A stretch of 64,000 bases of DNA from Nelumbo lutea (taxonomy: Eukaryota; Streptophyta; Magnoliopsida; Proteales; Nelumbonaceae), in the NCBI GenBank assembly GCA_022828595.1, contig JAKGHH010000005.1:62677655-62741654 (forward strand). Direction: 5' to 3'. Positions 10,092-22,090 of this stretch are shown here, one piece after another. Numbering within the stretch: the first letter of the stretch is position 1; each line of letters opens with the position of its first letter. The notes beneath the pieces are model-generated. The model worked only from the letters and a program-made list of their open reading frames with translations. It did not search any database and was not told where the DNA came from. Made by a program: the position numbers and the translations under genes.

Positions 10092-11900
10092 ATGGTGTCT
10101 TCTAGCAACGCCGGGCAAAACAACGAAACAAACGCTTCTGGGGGGCACCTTCAGCTCCAACCGTGCATATCAGTTTATTGTACCCCTTAGCACCTTCAGG
10201 ATCCCCATGCTGGACCTGCCCCAGGCCGCCAAGGCGGTAAACACCCCATTCCCTCCTGCAGTGAACACCACCTTCATTGAACCCTCCATTGTTCCTCCCG
10301 CCGTGGGGCAATACCAGCTGGGTGACCTAGTACAATGCGTGCGGGCCATTCAGGCCCAGATGCAACAAGTCCAGCAGCTTCAACACTACCAACAGCAAGT
10401 CCTGTGTCATTTCTATCAGCAGTAGTTCCCAACGCTACAACAAAGCCGACAGCCAGCCCAGTCACGGTGCCCAATAACGAAGCAGAACCAGTAGCCACTC
10501 AACCGCCACCAAAGTAGCTGTCCTCGCCGAGGTGAAACCTCCCAAGCCTCGTCCCTTAGCGGGAGAATGCCAGTAGCTCCCACCGCCTCCCGACTACAAG
10601 GCAGATCAGAAAGCGCTTGCCTCACCAAGGCCAGTCCGTCCCAGCACGTGCAACCAAAAGCCTCACTGACGGGCAACCGATTCGAAGTCTTGGCCGCGAG
10701 CTCTGAACAAGACCCTTCGGTTCACGGAAACCAATACCAGCCCGATTCTCACCAGGCCAAGACCCAGCCTGACAGCACAGAAGCAAGCAGCACCCACACG
10801 AATTCCACCAAGAAGCAACGAAGGCGGCGGCCCAAGGCTCACCACGCGATAATTCCTCAACAGCTCACAGAGCCTAGTCAACCCGAGCAACCCAAAGGTA
10901 AGACGGGAGCAAGCCCGGGAGTCGCGAAGACCACCCCTCTTCTCTCGGTGGCATCTCCCCTCTCTCCTGATCTCCTGGCAGCTCCCATGCCAAAAGACTT
11001 TAAGGTACCTCCTCTAGACAAGTACAATGAGTCGTTTGACCCAAATGATCATGTGGCTCCTTCCAGTCCCAGATGCACATCGCCAGAGCCAGTGAAGCCT
11101 GCATGTGTGTAATTTTATCCACAACCTTTAGGGGAGTAGTGCGCACGTGGTATCGGAACCTCCCATCCGGAGCAATCCGAAGCTGGCCGCAGTTCGTACA
11201 AGCATTCACCTCGCACTTCATTACTAGCAAGAAATGTCCAAGGTTGTAGGAAAGCCTTCTTAGCATAGTCCAAAAAGAGGGAGAATCCATATGGAGTTAC
11301 ATCAAGCGCTTCAATGACACCTGCCTTTTGATCCCGAACCTAGATCCCTCAATGAGACTTGCCACAGCAAAGAGGGGAATCACTCATCGGGAGTTCAAGT
11401 GGCACGTAGTGGTGAACAAGCCCAAGGACATAACTGCTTTCCTTAAGCTCGCTGACCAATTCATTGAGATTGAAGAAGAAATGAATCAAAAGACTGGAGC
11501 TCCAGTGGAGAAGAGGAGGAGAGACGATGATCGGATGCATCATAGAAGCAGAAAGAGGAAGAAGAGTGTGTCCCCGACTAGGGGAGACATCAAGTCAGGT
11601 TGGCACCCCCGGACTCCTCTGCCCGAAAGGACAAGTTACACCCCTCTCAACATGAAGCGAGGGGAAATCCTAATGATGATTATAGATGCTCCATTTGTAA
11701 GGTGGCCACCCCGGATGAAGGAGGACCCCGCTACCAGGAATAAAAATGTATATTTTCATTAACATAAGGATTGCGGTCATAGTACCAAAAATTGTAAAAG
11801 CCTCTGCGATGAGATTGAGGAACTTATCCGTTGCGGATACTTAAAAAACTTTGTACAAAAGAGTAATAAAAGTCAAGCTGATCGACAAGGGAAGCAGAGG
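10092..11900 (+). pseudogene. Tat gag pseudogene
   Basis: Starts at the ATG at 10092, reading MVSSSNAGQNNE. A frameshift near 10168 moves the frame to one reading QFIVPLSTF and a glutamine-rich coiled stretch (QAQMQQVQQLQHYQQQ, about 10350-10425). The diagnostic Tat/Gypsy gag segment follows: PKDFKVPPLDKYNESFDPND at 10990-11050, then (in other frames) a TWYRNLPSGAI-like block and IKRFNDTCLLIPNLDPSMR at 11300-11350. The C-terminus has a zinc-knuckle remnant HKDCGHSTKNC at about 11763-11800. At least four frame changes or stops occur. Gag would package the element RNA. The second Tat element at 51-56 kb has the same gag family. Confidence 0.85.
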
Positions 11901-12049
11901 AGAGATGCCCCCGAGTCCAACAACACGATTACTGGTGAATCCATCGTCACGGGTTGCACCTCGACAGGTAGGAAGACCTTGGTCTGCGAACTGGAGCGTG
12001 AAGGGCAGAACCCGCCGAAGCGCCCACGGCCCATGGACCCCATATCCTT

Positions 12050-12540
12050 TACCAAGGATGATGCGCGAAGAGTGCAGTACCTCTACGATGACGCGCTGGT
12101 CATAAGGATGAAAATCAATGACTTTGAAGTCAGACGCATCTTGGTGGATTTAGGAAGCTTGGCCGACATCCTATTCAAGAGCGCCTTCAACAAACTACAG
12201 CATAGGGAAAGTGACCTCCAGTCCGCAAGTACCCCCTGGTGGGCTTCAGCGGGGAAGAAGTTAGGCCCCTCGGCCAAGTCTCGTTGCCTGTGGAGATTGG
12301 AACTTGGCCCGGCATTGCGAGGTTTGAACACGCCTTCTTAGTAGTTGCGACGCCTTCCCCACACAATGCCATCATAGGACGGCCCATCACCCACCGCGCT
12401 TCGTGCGGTGATATCAACCTACTACCTGACAATGAAGTTCCCCACGGGCTTCGGGATAGGGGTAGCCCGGGGCGACCAGCTCGAATCCCGGACGTGTTAC
12501 ATCGCAGCCCTTAAAGGGAAAGCCAAGCTAGCGGAAAGCA
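12050..12540 (+). pseudogene. Tat aspartic protease region, catalytic triplet altered
   Basis: A frame at 11979-12200 reads RRILVDLGSLADILF. In this family the flap is RxLxDxGSSADIL with an Asp-Ser/Thr-Gly catalytic triplet. Here the triplet is D-L-G, so the Asp remains but the Ser/Thr is replaced. The rest of the protease and the linker to RT lie in other frames (for example TPSPHNAIIGRP at about 12350-12385). It would process the Gag-Pol polyprotein. Confidence 0.7.
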
Positions 12541-12679
12541 TTGAACTCGAACGACCTGTAGAGTATCTTGAAGAGCGAGCTACCCCGACCAAGGGAACGA
12601 TTCTCATCCCAACTTCAGAAGATGATCCAACCAGGACAATCCAGATCGGAGCAACAGTCAAAGAACCTCTTCAAACTCA

Positions 12680-14190
12680 ACTGGTAAGTTTCCTACTAAA
12701 AAATTTAGACATATTCGCATGGTCCGCGGCAGAAATGGCCAGCATAGACTCAAGAATAATAACTAACAAGTTAAACATTGATCCCCTAGTCAGGCCCATT
12801 AGACAAAGGAAACGCAACCTCGCCCCAAAACACTGGAGGATAGTCGACGAGGAGGTCAGGAAACTTCTCGCAGTCGACTTCATCAGGGAGGTCCATTACT
12901 TGAGCTGGGTAGCTAACCCCGTTTTGGTAAAGAAGGCCAACGGTAAATGGCGCATGTGCGTCGACTATACCGCCTGAATCAGGCCTGCCCAAAGGACTGT
13001 TTCTCGCTCCCCAAGATTGATCATCTAGTGGACGCAACCTCAGGGCATGAGTTGCTGAGTTTCCTAGACGTGTACTCGGGCTACAACCAAATCAAGATGG
13101 ACCCCGCCGATGAAGAAAAAGTGGCTTTCATTACCGAACTGGGCCTGTATTTATAAGGTCATGCCCTTTGGACTGAAAAATGCCAAGGCAACCTACCAAA
13201 GACTTGTGAACCGAATTTTTGAGCCGTTGATCGACGACAAAGTTGAATGCTATGTAGACGACATGGTCGTCAAAACCCAATTTTTGGATTGTTTAATAAG
13301 AGACTTGTAGTGTGCATTCGAAATCCTACACAAGTATAATATGAAACTAAATCCTAACAAATGTGTCTTTGGTGTCACCTTGGGAAAATTCCTGGGTTAC
13401 ATATTTAGCCGATGTGGCATTGAAGCTAACCCTGAAAAGATAAAGGCTATCTTGGACATGAAGCCCCCTTGCAAGTTGAAAGAGGTTCAGAAGTTGAATG
13501 GCCGTATGGCCACCTTGAGCCACTTCATGTCCAAGTTAGTAGACCATTGCCTACCATTTTTCAAGGCAATTAAGAAAAGCAAAGACTTTGAATGGACTGA
13601 AGAATGCCAGCTCGCCTTCGACAAACTAAATAAGTACCTGACTAGCATCCCAATTTTGACTTGACCTGAGGAGGGTGATGTTTTAAAGCTGTACCTCTCC
13701 GCGAGTGACAAAGTGGTCAGCTCGGTACTAATAAAGGAAGTAGATCGGGTCCAATGACCTATCTACTACATGAGCAAAGTTTTGCAGGGAGCCGAAACTA
13801 GGTACCCAGAGATTGAGAAGTTGGCATATGGGCTGATCACAACAGCTCGAAAGCTTCGGCCATACTTTCAAAACCACACAGTCATCGTTCTTACCAACCA
13901 ATCCTTGAGGCAAGTCCTGTTCAAGCCTGAGCTATCCGGAAGACTGATGAAGTGGGCTATAGAACTCAGCGAGTACGACATTAGGTACGAGCCCCGAACA
14001 GCATTTAAGGCCCAAGCCTTGGCTGACTTCATGGTAGAATGCACTTTCAGCACTATAGCCTCCGAATTGATGGAGATCGAGCACGTGAAGGAAGCCTCAA
14101 CCAGCACAGAACCAATCTTGATTAGAACAAAGTCGACTTGGGACGAGGAGCCCTGGATCCTTCATAGACGATTCATCGAACCAACAAGGA
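12680..14190 (+). pseudogene. Tat reverse transcriptase and first RNase H
   Basis: RT motifs appear in order: FIREVHYLSWVANPVLVKK, NGKWRMCVDYT, LLSFLDVYSGYNQIKM, MPFGLKNAKATYQRLVN and the catalytic CYVDDMVVK at about 13248-13275. The connection MKLNPNKCVFGVTLGKFLGY leads to the RNase H part with LSASDKVVSSVLIKE, TRYPEIEKLAYGLITTARKL, and LSEYDIRYEPRTAFKAQALA. The YVDD box is intact, unlike the second Tat copy. Stops at about 12976, 13155, 13310, 13664 and 13757 plus a frame change break the enzyme. Confidence 0.9.
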
Positions 14191-14750
14191 AGCGGGGTCG
14201 GAGTCATCCTGTACAGGCCAGGTAGTGCAGAATTGGAATACGCACTCTGGTTCAAGTTCACAGCATCCAACAACGAGGCAGAATAGGAAGCACTAATAGC
14301 TGGGCTCATGCTAGCAAGCGAAGTACAAGTGAAGCACCTCATCATCTACAGTGACTTGTAGCTCGTGGTCAACCAGGTAACCGACGATTATGAAGCTCGC
14401 GACCTCACCATGGCCGCCTATCTGGCCAAGGCTAGGGAAGCTCTACGCGGCTTCCAATCGTACTTCATCAAACAAATTCCAAGATCTAAGAACGTAGAGG
14501 CCGATGCATTATCCCATTTAGCCAGCACAAGCAGTAACTCCATGAGGACCGTGTTCGTAGAGAACCTGCCTCGGCCTAGCATTCTTGGGGGGGCAGAGGA
14601 GGTAGCTCTTATCGCACAAGTAGAGTCGAGCTGGATTGACCCACTTGCGAGCTACCTACTACACGGGACCCTCCCTGTAGATCGCAATGCAGATAGAAGG
14701 GTGGAGCGACAAGCAGCCAAGTACGTCATGATAGACGGACGGCTATACTG
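14191..14750 (+). pseudogene. Second (archaeal-like) RNase H domain of Tat element
   Basis: After the first RNase H the sequence encodes a second one: a VGVILYRPGSAELEYAL-like start in one frame, FTASNNEAE, and VNQVTDDYEARD then KQIPRSKNVEADALSHLAS at about 14470-14525. An additional RNase H placed between the first RNase H and integrase is the established mark of the Tat lineage. It is interrupted by stops near 14225, 14286 and 14358. Confidence 0.8.
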
Positions 14751-15860
14751 AAGATCTTACACGCTCCCCTACTTACGTTGCTTACGACCCTCAGAGACCG
14801 AGCTCATTCTCTGCGAAACTCATGAAGGGCTATGTAGCAGGCATTTGGGGGGCAGGGCCCTTGCCCAAAAAGCATTACAACAAGGATATTACTAGCCCAC
14901 AATGAAAGCAGATGCACTCGAGCTCATCAAGAAATGTGATAAATGCCAGAGGCACGCCAACATCTATCATCAACCCGCTACCGACCTGAAGTACCTCACC
15001 AACCCATGGCCCTTCGCACAGTGGGGGATCGACATTCTTGGACCATTCCCACCAATGGTAGGACAAAGGAAATTCCTAGTGGTAGTAGTGGATTACTTTA
15101 CAAAATGGGTGGAGGCGGAACCCCTAGCGACAATCACAGCTCGAACAGTACAAGACTTCTTCTATAAGAATGTAATATGCCACTTCGAACTACCCCGTGT
15201 ACTTATCTCTAACAACGACAAATAGTTCGAAGATGTCAAGTTCCAAGATTGGTGCGCTGAGATGGGGATACAATAAAACTTTACTTCGGTGGCACATCAT
15301 CAAGAAAACGAGCAAGCGGAAGTCATGAACAAAGACTTACTCTGTGCACTGAAAGCCCGCTTAGCCCAAGCTAAAGGACTATGGGTAGACGAGTTGCCCA
15401 GCGTACTATGGGCCTATCGAACTACCGTCAAGACCGCCACAGGTGAAACCCCCTTTAATCTCACCTACGGCATGGAGGCAGTAATTCCAGCCGAAATCGA
15501 GGTACCTACATTACGGCTGGAAGTGTACGACAAAGAAATGAACGATGACAAGCTCCGCACTAACCTCGACCTGATAGAAGAGATATGGGATCTCACGTAT
15601 ATCTGGATCACAGCCTACTAGAAAAATGTAGCTCGGTACTATAACAACTGAGTCAGGAAGTGGCACTTCTGTGTTGGTGACCTGGTCCTTCGAAAAGTAA
15701 TGGTGCTTGAACCCGACGAGGGTAAGCTCGAACTGAATTGGAAAGGTCCCACCAAGTAAAACGAGTGCTCGGGAAGGTACGTACAAGCTCGAAACGTCGG
15801 AAGGAAAGCAAGTACCTCGGACTTGGAACATTAGCAATCTAAGGCAGTACTACTACCTGT
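14751..15860 (+). pseudogene. Tat integrase, second catalytic Asp changed
   Basis: The zinc-binding end reads KKCDKCQRHANIYHQPA. The core has the first Asp in QWGIDILGPFPP. The second position reads LISNNDK where the family has ISDNGKQF, so the catalytic Asp is Asn here. The Glu lies in HQENEQAEVMNKDL. The post-core segment LWAYRTTVKTATGETPFNL and a GDLVLRKV-type C-terminal domain (15680-15760) follow. Stops occur at about 15225, 15277, 15621 and 15649. Integrase would insert the cDNA; this one is inactive. Confidence 0.88.
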
Positions 15861-15954
15861 GACCGTTGAACCAAGGAGGCAGACTAAGAGTCACTTCCAG
15901 AAAGCCTAGGAGTGGACGAGTCGCTCCCAAGGTCCAAGGATTAACAAAATCGTC

Positions 15955-16090
15955 ACTATGCAAGTCCTAGTCGCCTCCTCAACATGGGCACCCAAGTCCC
16001 AGTCGCCTCCTCGGCATGGGCACACAAGTCTCAATCGCCTCCTCGGCATGGGCACCTAAGTCTCATTCACCTCTAAGGCATGGGCAAAGC
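15955..16090 (+). repeat. 32-bp tandem repeat in Tat 3' region
   Basis: About four copies of a unit containing gtcgcctcctcggcatgggc, period 32 bp, diverging towards the right. More degenerate copies of the 'ggcatgggtgaaat..aggagtggactccgagt' motif continue to about 16320. Short tandem repeats downstream of integrase are common in Tat elements. Confidence 0.8.
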
Positions 16091-16343
16091 TTAGGAGTGG
16101 ACTCCGAGTTGCTTCCAGAACCTAAGGGCCAATGTGCCGAACTGATAAAGACCTCAGCATCGTACAAGAAAACCCTAGTTGCCACTTCGGCTTGGGTGAA
16201 ATCTAGGAGCAGACTATGGGTCCCTCCCTAAGCCTAAGGGGAAGACTCCAATTGCCACATCGGCATGGGTGAAATTAAGGAATGGACTACGAGTCCCTCC
16301 CAAAGCCTAAGGGCCACAAAATGCCAAACTGACAAGGACATGG

Positions 16344-17855
16344 TGATGAGAGTAGAATTTATCATGTTTTTATCCCCAATTATTCTGTCTTTTATACTAA
16401 ATTAGCATCTAATTGGACTCATATCTCTTGTATTTTGGTCCAGGGTATGAAAGAAGGCATCAAGAGCAAAGAAAGACAAATCGGATGATTTTTCATAGTT
16501 TCGACATCGTTCAGTGATCTAGGCCTAACTCGCATCTCCGAACTCCGAATGGGCTGATTCAAAATTCACTGGAAAGATAAGAGAAAAAGCCACAACTTTC
16601 ACATTGGGATTTCGCAGATTCGGCCTGCATCAAAGTTTAATCTGGGCCCGAAGTCGGGGCAATTTCGTAGGAAGGCCCAATTCCCAGCTGAAGCCCAACT
16701 CGCAGAAAAGCCTGGCTGAAGCCCAATTCGCAGAGGAGGCCTATTACGAATCCAAGAACAAGAAACTAAGAAAAATCCTTCTAGATCTAAATTCTTGGTG
16801 TAATCTTAGAGTGAAAAAGGGATTGAGTTCAAGAAATAAAGAGATAGGGTTAGAATAAGGATAGGACTTTCTATTTCTTGTAAAGATCAACTTCAAGAGA
16901 AAGGAGGAGACCACCCTCTCCCCTTTAATCTATAAGAAGGAGAGGGTGGACCAGCTAGAGGTATCACTTGATCACTGAATCACTCAATTTCGGATTTGAA
17001 TCAAGAAGCATGGAGCAATCAGTCAAAAAGGGTTCAAGAAAGGTTCAAGAATTCAAGAAATCTCAAGAATAAGGTGGCGGCAAGAGGAGGAGATCTCAGC
17101 ACCATGGGCGAATTCAAGAGTTCTTTCTTTCCCTTTATTTGCTTTAATTATTCTATTATGAACTAATTTGTTTCTTGCTAGGGCTATGGAAAGCCTAACC
17201 ATGTTAATGAATATATTTTTATCTTCTTGATTTATCCAAGATTGTGATTTTCATATAGTCTATGAATTATTGTGCTTAATGCAATTAAGAGCTTGGCCAC
17301 CTCTTAATTGATGTGAGTTATGTGAATGAATTGAGAGAGAAATTCACATAATTGATAGAATAATTCATAGTGTGAATTGAATGGTACATAGAGATATATA
17401 TATACATGATTCATCTGAATTTAATGGTTTTCTAGGACTTAATGCACTTCCATCTTGAGAGCTCTACTCGAGAGATCGAAGGGTTACCTGATGGGCATAG
17501 GTTTAGTATATCTTGAGAGAGAATATTAAATAAATTTGGGAAAATCTCAGTTTATGGGAATGACAATTAGTCTTGGATAATCGGATCCATCAATATTCAT
17601 TACATTGGTTAGGTGGACCAAAAGTCCTAGCGATTTTATCATTTGCATATTCGATTAGTGATCACCCTTGTTTTTTATTTTCTTTTTCTAGTTTTTATTT
17701 TCAATAGTTCTTGCTCAATTCTGAAATTTGATTGTCCAAATAATTAGGGAAGACAGTGATTCTAATACTTATTTTGTTAAATCCCCGTGGGAATGATATT
17801 ATTATACTACTTGAAAACTAGTGCACTTGCTAGGGTTATATATTTATAACTATCA
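16344..17855 (+). repeat. Athila 5' LTR
   Basis: 1512 bp, TG...CA. About 22 differences from the 3' LTR in the first ~290 bp by eye, fewer in the rest; most are C/T or G/A transitions, as expected for methylated retrotransposon DNA. Confidence 0.92.
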
Positions 17856-17861
17856 AGTTTT

Positions 17862-17879
17862 TGGCATCGTTGCTGGGGA
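17862..17879 (+). other. Athila primer-binding site
   Basis: TGGCATCGTTGCTGGGGA, six bases after the LTR. Athila elements typically have TGGCGCCGTTGCCGGGGA; three C/G positions are changed to A or T. Confidence 0.8.
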
Positions 17880-18015
17880 TTTAATCCTAAAATAATATTA
17901 GAATTTATTAACCTTGATTAATTTAGACATTTTATTTTTGTTACTATTTTCTTTTATTTGTTTTTATTATTTTTATTTATTTGTTCGAATTCTGCTGGTT
18001 CAGATTTACTAGTGC

Positions 18016-19265
18016 ATGACATGCACTAGACAGGAAGGGTTAGCTGAATTTGATCCAGAAATTGAAAGGACCATTCGCTTGTTGCAAAGGGCCAACAAAG
18101 GAAAATCAAGAGAAGAGGTTGTTATTTGCAAACCAGCCATAGAGATAGAAGGAGAGATGGTAGAAGGAAATCGCACCCTCTTGGATTATGCTTGTCCAAA
18201 CATTGATGGGGCGACATCCAACATTTGCAAGCCTATCATCCATGCAAACAATTTTGAAATAAAACCTGCAATAATTCAAATGATCCAAACAAGCATTCAG
18301 TTTAGTGGGTTACCAAGTGATGACCCTAATGCACACATTGTTAACTTCCTTGAAATATGTGATACATTTAAACACAATGGAGTTAGTGATGATGTGATTA
18401 GGCTAAGATTATTTCCTTTTTCATTGTGTGATAGATTTAAAGATGACTCAAATCACTCCCTGTAGGAAGCATCACCACTTGGAATGATTTAACCCAGAAA
18501 TTTTTGGCTAAATATTTCACACCCTCCAATACAGCAAAATTAATTAATGATATTACCACTTTTGCTCAATTTGAGAGGGAGTCTCTATATGAAGCATGGG
18601 AAAGATTCAAAGAGATGCTTAGGTGTCCTCACCATGGGATACCAATTTGGTGACAAATACAGACTTTTTATAATGGTATCACCCCCTCTAATCGATCCAT
18701 TATTGATGCAGTCGCAGGTGGTACAATCATGAGAAAAACTCCAGAGGAAGCATATGACTTAGTGGAGGATATGGCATCAAATATCTACCGGTGGAGTAAT
18801 GATCGAACCAATTAGAGGGGAGTACACCACATTGATTCCTTTGCATCCTTATCTGCGCAAATAGCCAATTTAAATAAAAGACTGGATAATTTTAGTATTG
18901 CAGCCATTAATACAACACCTAGCATCTCATGCGATTTATGTGGACAAATAGGACATGCCAATTCTGATTGTCAATTAAATAGTCCTTTTGTTTCTCATGA
19001 GAATGCTAATTTTATCTCTCATGCTGGCAAGACAAATTACAACCCATATTCAAATACATACAACCCAAGGTGGAGGAGTCATCCCAACTTCTCTTGGAGC
19101 AACAATCATCAAAAGGCACCCATGGGATTCCAACCACAACCGCCCCCACAAGAGAAAAAGAGCAATCTGGAGGAGATGATTTCTAAGTTCATCAACACTG
19201 CTGAAGCAAAATTCCAAAGCCATGAAACAACAATTAAGAACTTAGAAGTTCAAATGGGATAGGTT
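18016..19265 (+). pseudogene. Athila gag pseudogene with intact zinc knuckle
   Basis: The frame opens at the ATG at 18016 (MTCTRQEG). DYACPNIDGATSNICKP at about 18186-18236 and SGLPSDDPNAHIVNFLEICD match the Athila gag core. A frame change near 18455 and stops at 18463, 18649 and 18814 break it. Downstream frames continue with NDLTQKFLAKYF, FERESLYEAWERFKEML, and a complete CX2CX4HX4C knuckle, CDLCGQIGHANSDC, at about 18929-18971. The C-terminal part runs to the stop just before 19266. Gag would coat the genomic RNA. Confidence 0.88.
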
Positions 19266-20666
19266 GTGAGCATGTTATCAGAGAAGAAAGAAGGAAGGTT
19301 GCCCAGCAACATAGAAAAAAATCCCAGAGAACATGTGAATGCCAAAGCCTTAAGAAGCGGGAAGACAATCGACGAAGCCCCAGAAAATGACAAGGAAGCT
19401 GAATCGGCCAATTTGAAAAAGGAGAATGAGGGAAGTACCCCTAAACTAAATTTACATGAAATCCAACTCCCTATTCCCTACCCAAGAAGAGTTTTGAAGG
19501 CCATATTAGATAAACAATTTGAAAAATTTTTGGAAGTATTTAAAAAGATTCACATTAACCTTCCTCTTCTTGATGTGTTATCGCAGATGCCCAAATATGC
19601 AAAATTCCTAAAGGAGGTGATGTCTAACAAAAGAAAATGGGAGGATTGTGAGATAGTAAAATTAAACGAAGAATGTTCAGCCATTCTTCAAAATAAGCTA
19701 CCACCAAAATTGAAGGATCTAGGGAGTTTCTCTATACCTTGCACCATAGGAAATGCTGAATTCGATAAAGCCATATGTGATCTTGGTGCTAGTATAAATT
19801 TAATGCCTTACTCTATTTTTAAGAGACTTGGATTACATGAACTAACATCTACCACCATTACCCTACAACTGGCTGATCGAAGCATCAAATACCCTAGGGG
19901 AATAGTGGAAGATGTCCTAGTTAAAGTAGGGAATTTCATCATCCCTGCTGATTTCATTGTGTTGGATATGGAGGAGGATAGATCGATGCCATTAATTCTA
20001 GGGAGACCCTTTCTTGCAACCAGTAATGCTTTAATTGATATACAAAAGGGTCAACTTACTCTTAGGATTAATGGAGAAGAAATGATATTTAATGTTTTTC
20101 AAACCCTGAAGTATCCCAACACTAAAGAACATGAAATTTATGTAATCGAATCCATTGATGTGGTGGCAGCAGAAATTAATAAATCAAAGATAGATGACCC
20201 CCTTGCAAACTGTCTCATTAATTCTAGTAATAACATGCAGGTAGTGGAGGACGAAGTAGAGGAGGTAATAAACTATTTAGAGGCTGGCCAAGAAGAATGC
20301 AATCCAAGAAAAGGGAAGTTTCTACCATTAGATGGGTCGATCCCCTCTAAACAACTATTACCCTCCATCAAAGCACCTCCAGCTTTGCAACTCAAACCCT
20401 TACCTTTTCATTTAAAATATATGTTTTTCGGAGATAGTTCCACCTTACCTATAATCATCTCTTCTGATTTGACAGGCCTCCAAGAGGAAAAGCTTGTGAG
20501 GGTACTCAAGCAACACATATCGGCCATAGGATGGAGCATTGCAAACATAAAAGGAATCAGCCCGTTGGTATGCACACACAAAATTCTGATGGAGGAAGGC
20601 TACGGTCCCAAGGCACAACCACAAAGGAGGCTGAATTCAAAAATGCAACAGGTGGTAAAGGCATAA
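19266..20666 (+). pseudogene. Athila gag C-terminus and protease, longest open frame in the window
   Basis: A continuous 466-codon frame. It contains the gag tail (EHVNAKALRSGKTIDEAP), a linker, and the retropepsin-like protease with CDLGASINLMPYSIFKRLGL at about 19774-19840, the DLGAS form of the Asp-Ser/Thr-Gly triplet usual in Athila. It continues with LGRPFLATSNALIDIQKGQL. It ends in the N-terminal approach to RT (CTHKILMEEGYGP) at a TAA at 20664, in the conserved VxKxxLKWFEAGIIYPIS segment, where a sense codon is expected. The rest of pol is continued in the same frame beyond the stop. Confidence 0.9.
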
Positions 20667-22090
20667 ATTCTAAAATGGTTCGAAGCAGGTATTATTTATC
20701 CAATTTCAGATTCATCATGGGTAAGTCCCGTTCAAGTCATACCAAAGAAAGGTGGGATGACTGTAATCATAAATGAAAATAATGAATCAACTCCCACAAG
20801 AACAATAACTGGCTGGAGGGTGTGCATAGACTATCGAAAATTAAATGAGGCCACCAGGAAAGATCACTTTCCACTGCCATTTATTGATCAGATGATAGAG
20901 AGATTTGTAGGGCATGAATATTATTGCTTCCTGGATGGCTACTCCGGGTACCTTCAAGTACCCATTGCACGGGTAGATCAGGAAAAAACCACTTTTACTT
21001 GCCCTTACGGGACCTTTGCCTTTAGGAGAATGCCTTTTGGACTGTGTAATGCCCCTGCCACTTTCCAACGGTGTATGATGTCATTATTTGGTCACTTCAT
21101 CAATGACTTCATGGAAGTCTTCATGGATGATTTATCTATTTATGGATCATCATTTGATAAAATGCTTAATTAATTTGGAAAAGGTACTCCAAAGGTGTGA
21201 GGAATCTAACCTTGTTTTAAACTAGGAAAAATGCCATTTCATGGTTAGAGAAGGAATCGTTCTAGGGCATAAGGTGTCCTCTCGGGGCATCGAGGTTGAT
21301 AAAGCTAAAATAGAACTAATTGAAAAATTACCTCCACCACAATCAATGAAAGATGTTAGGGGCTTTCTCAAGCATGCCGGTTTTTATAGGCGGTTCATCA
21401 AAGATTTCTCTAAAATCGCCATGCCCCTAACAAATCTGCTAGTTAAGGATGTGCCTTTTGATTTCAATGATGATTGTTTGCATGCATTCAACATTCTTAA
21501 AGAGAAATTGGTTCAAGTGCCGATTGTATCAGCCCCTGAGTGGGAACTACCCTTTGAAATAATTGTGATGCAAGCAATGATACCTTAGGTGCAGTTTTAT
21601 GGCAAAGAAAAGATAATAAATTCCACACCATTTACTATGCAGGTAGGACCATGAATGAAGCACAAAAAAATTATTCCACTACCGAAAATGAATTACTTGT
21701 AGTAGCATTTGCTATTGAAAAAATCAGATCCTATCTGCTCTTATCTAAAGTTATCATATTCACTGACCATGCTGCATTGAGATATCTGCTTGCTAAGAAA
21801 GATGCAAAACCTAGGCTGCTATGATGGATCTTGCTGTTGCAAGAATTTGATTTAGAAACTAAGGACAAAAAGGGTAGTGAAAACACAGTGGCTGACCATT
21901 TATCAAGGCTGGATGAAAAGTATTTTGAAAATATTGATAATTCAGCCTTACATGATGAATTCCCAAATGAGCAACTCTATGTGATTAATGATAAAAAAGA
22001 ACCTTAGTTTGCTGATTTGGCTAATTTCTTGGCAGGGAATGTGATGCATCTTCACCTGACATATCAATAGAGAAAGAAATTCTTCTCTGA
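20667..22090 (+). pseudogene. Athila reverse transcriptase and RNase H
   Basis: RT motifs: IYPISDSSWVSPVQVIPKKG, GWRVCIDYRKLNEATRKDHF, CFLDGYSGYLQVPIA, FRRMPFGLCNAPATFQRCMM and the catalytic box VFMDDLSIYG at about 21118-21147 (F-M-D-D replaces Y-x-D-D, an accepted variant). Then LGHKVSSRGIEVDKAKIELI and RNase H pieces AGRTMNEAQKNYSTTENELL and [14 protein letters not shown] (about 21875-21915). Stops at about 21171, 21223, 21586, 21822 and 22006. The core domains are all present, so this is a recently decayed full-length polymerase. Confidence 0.9.
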
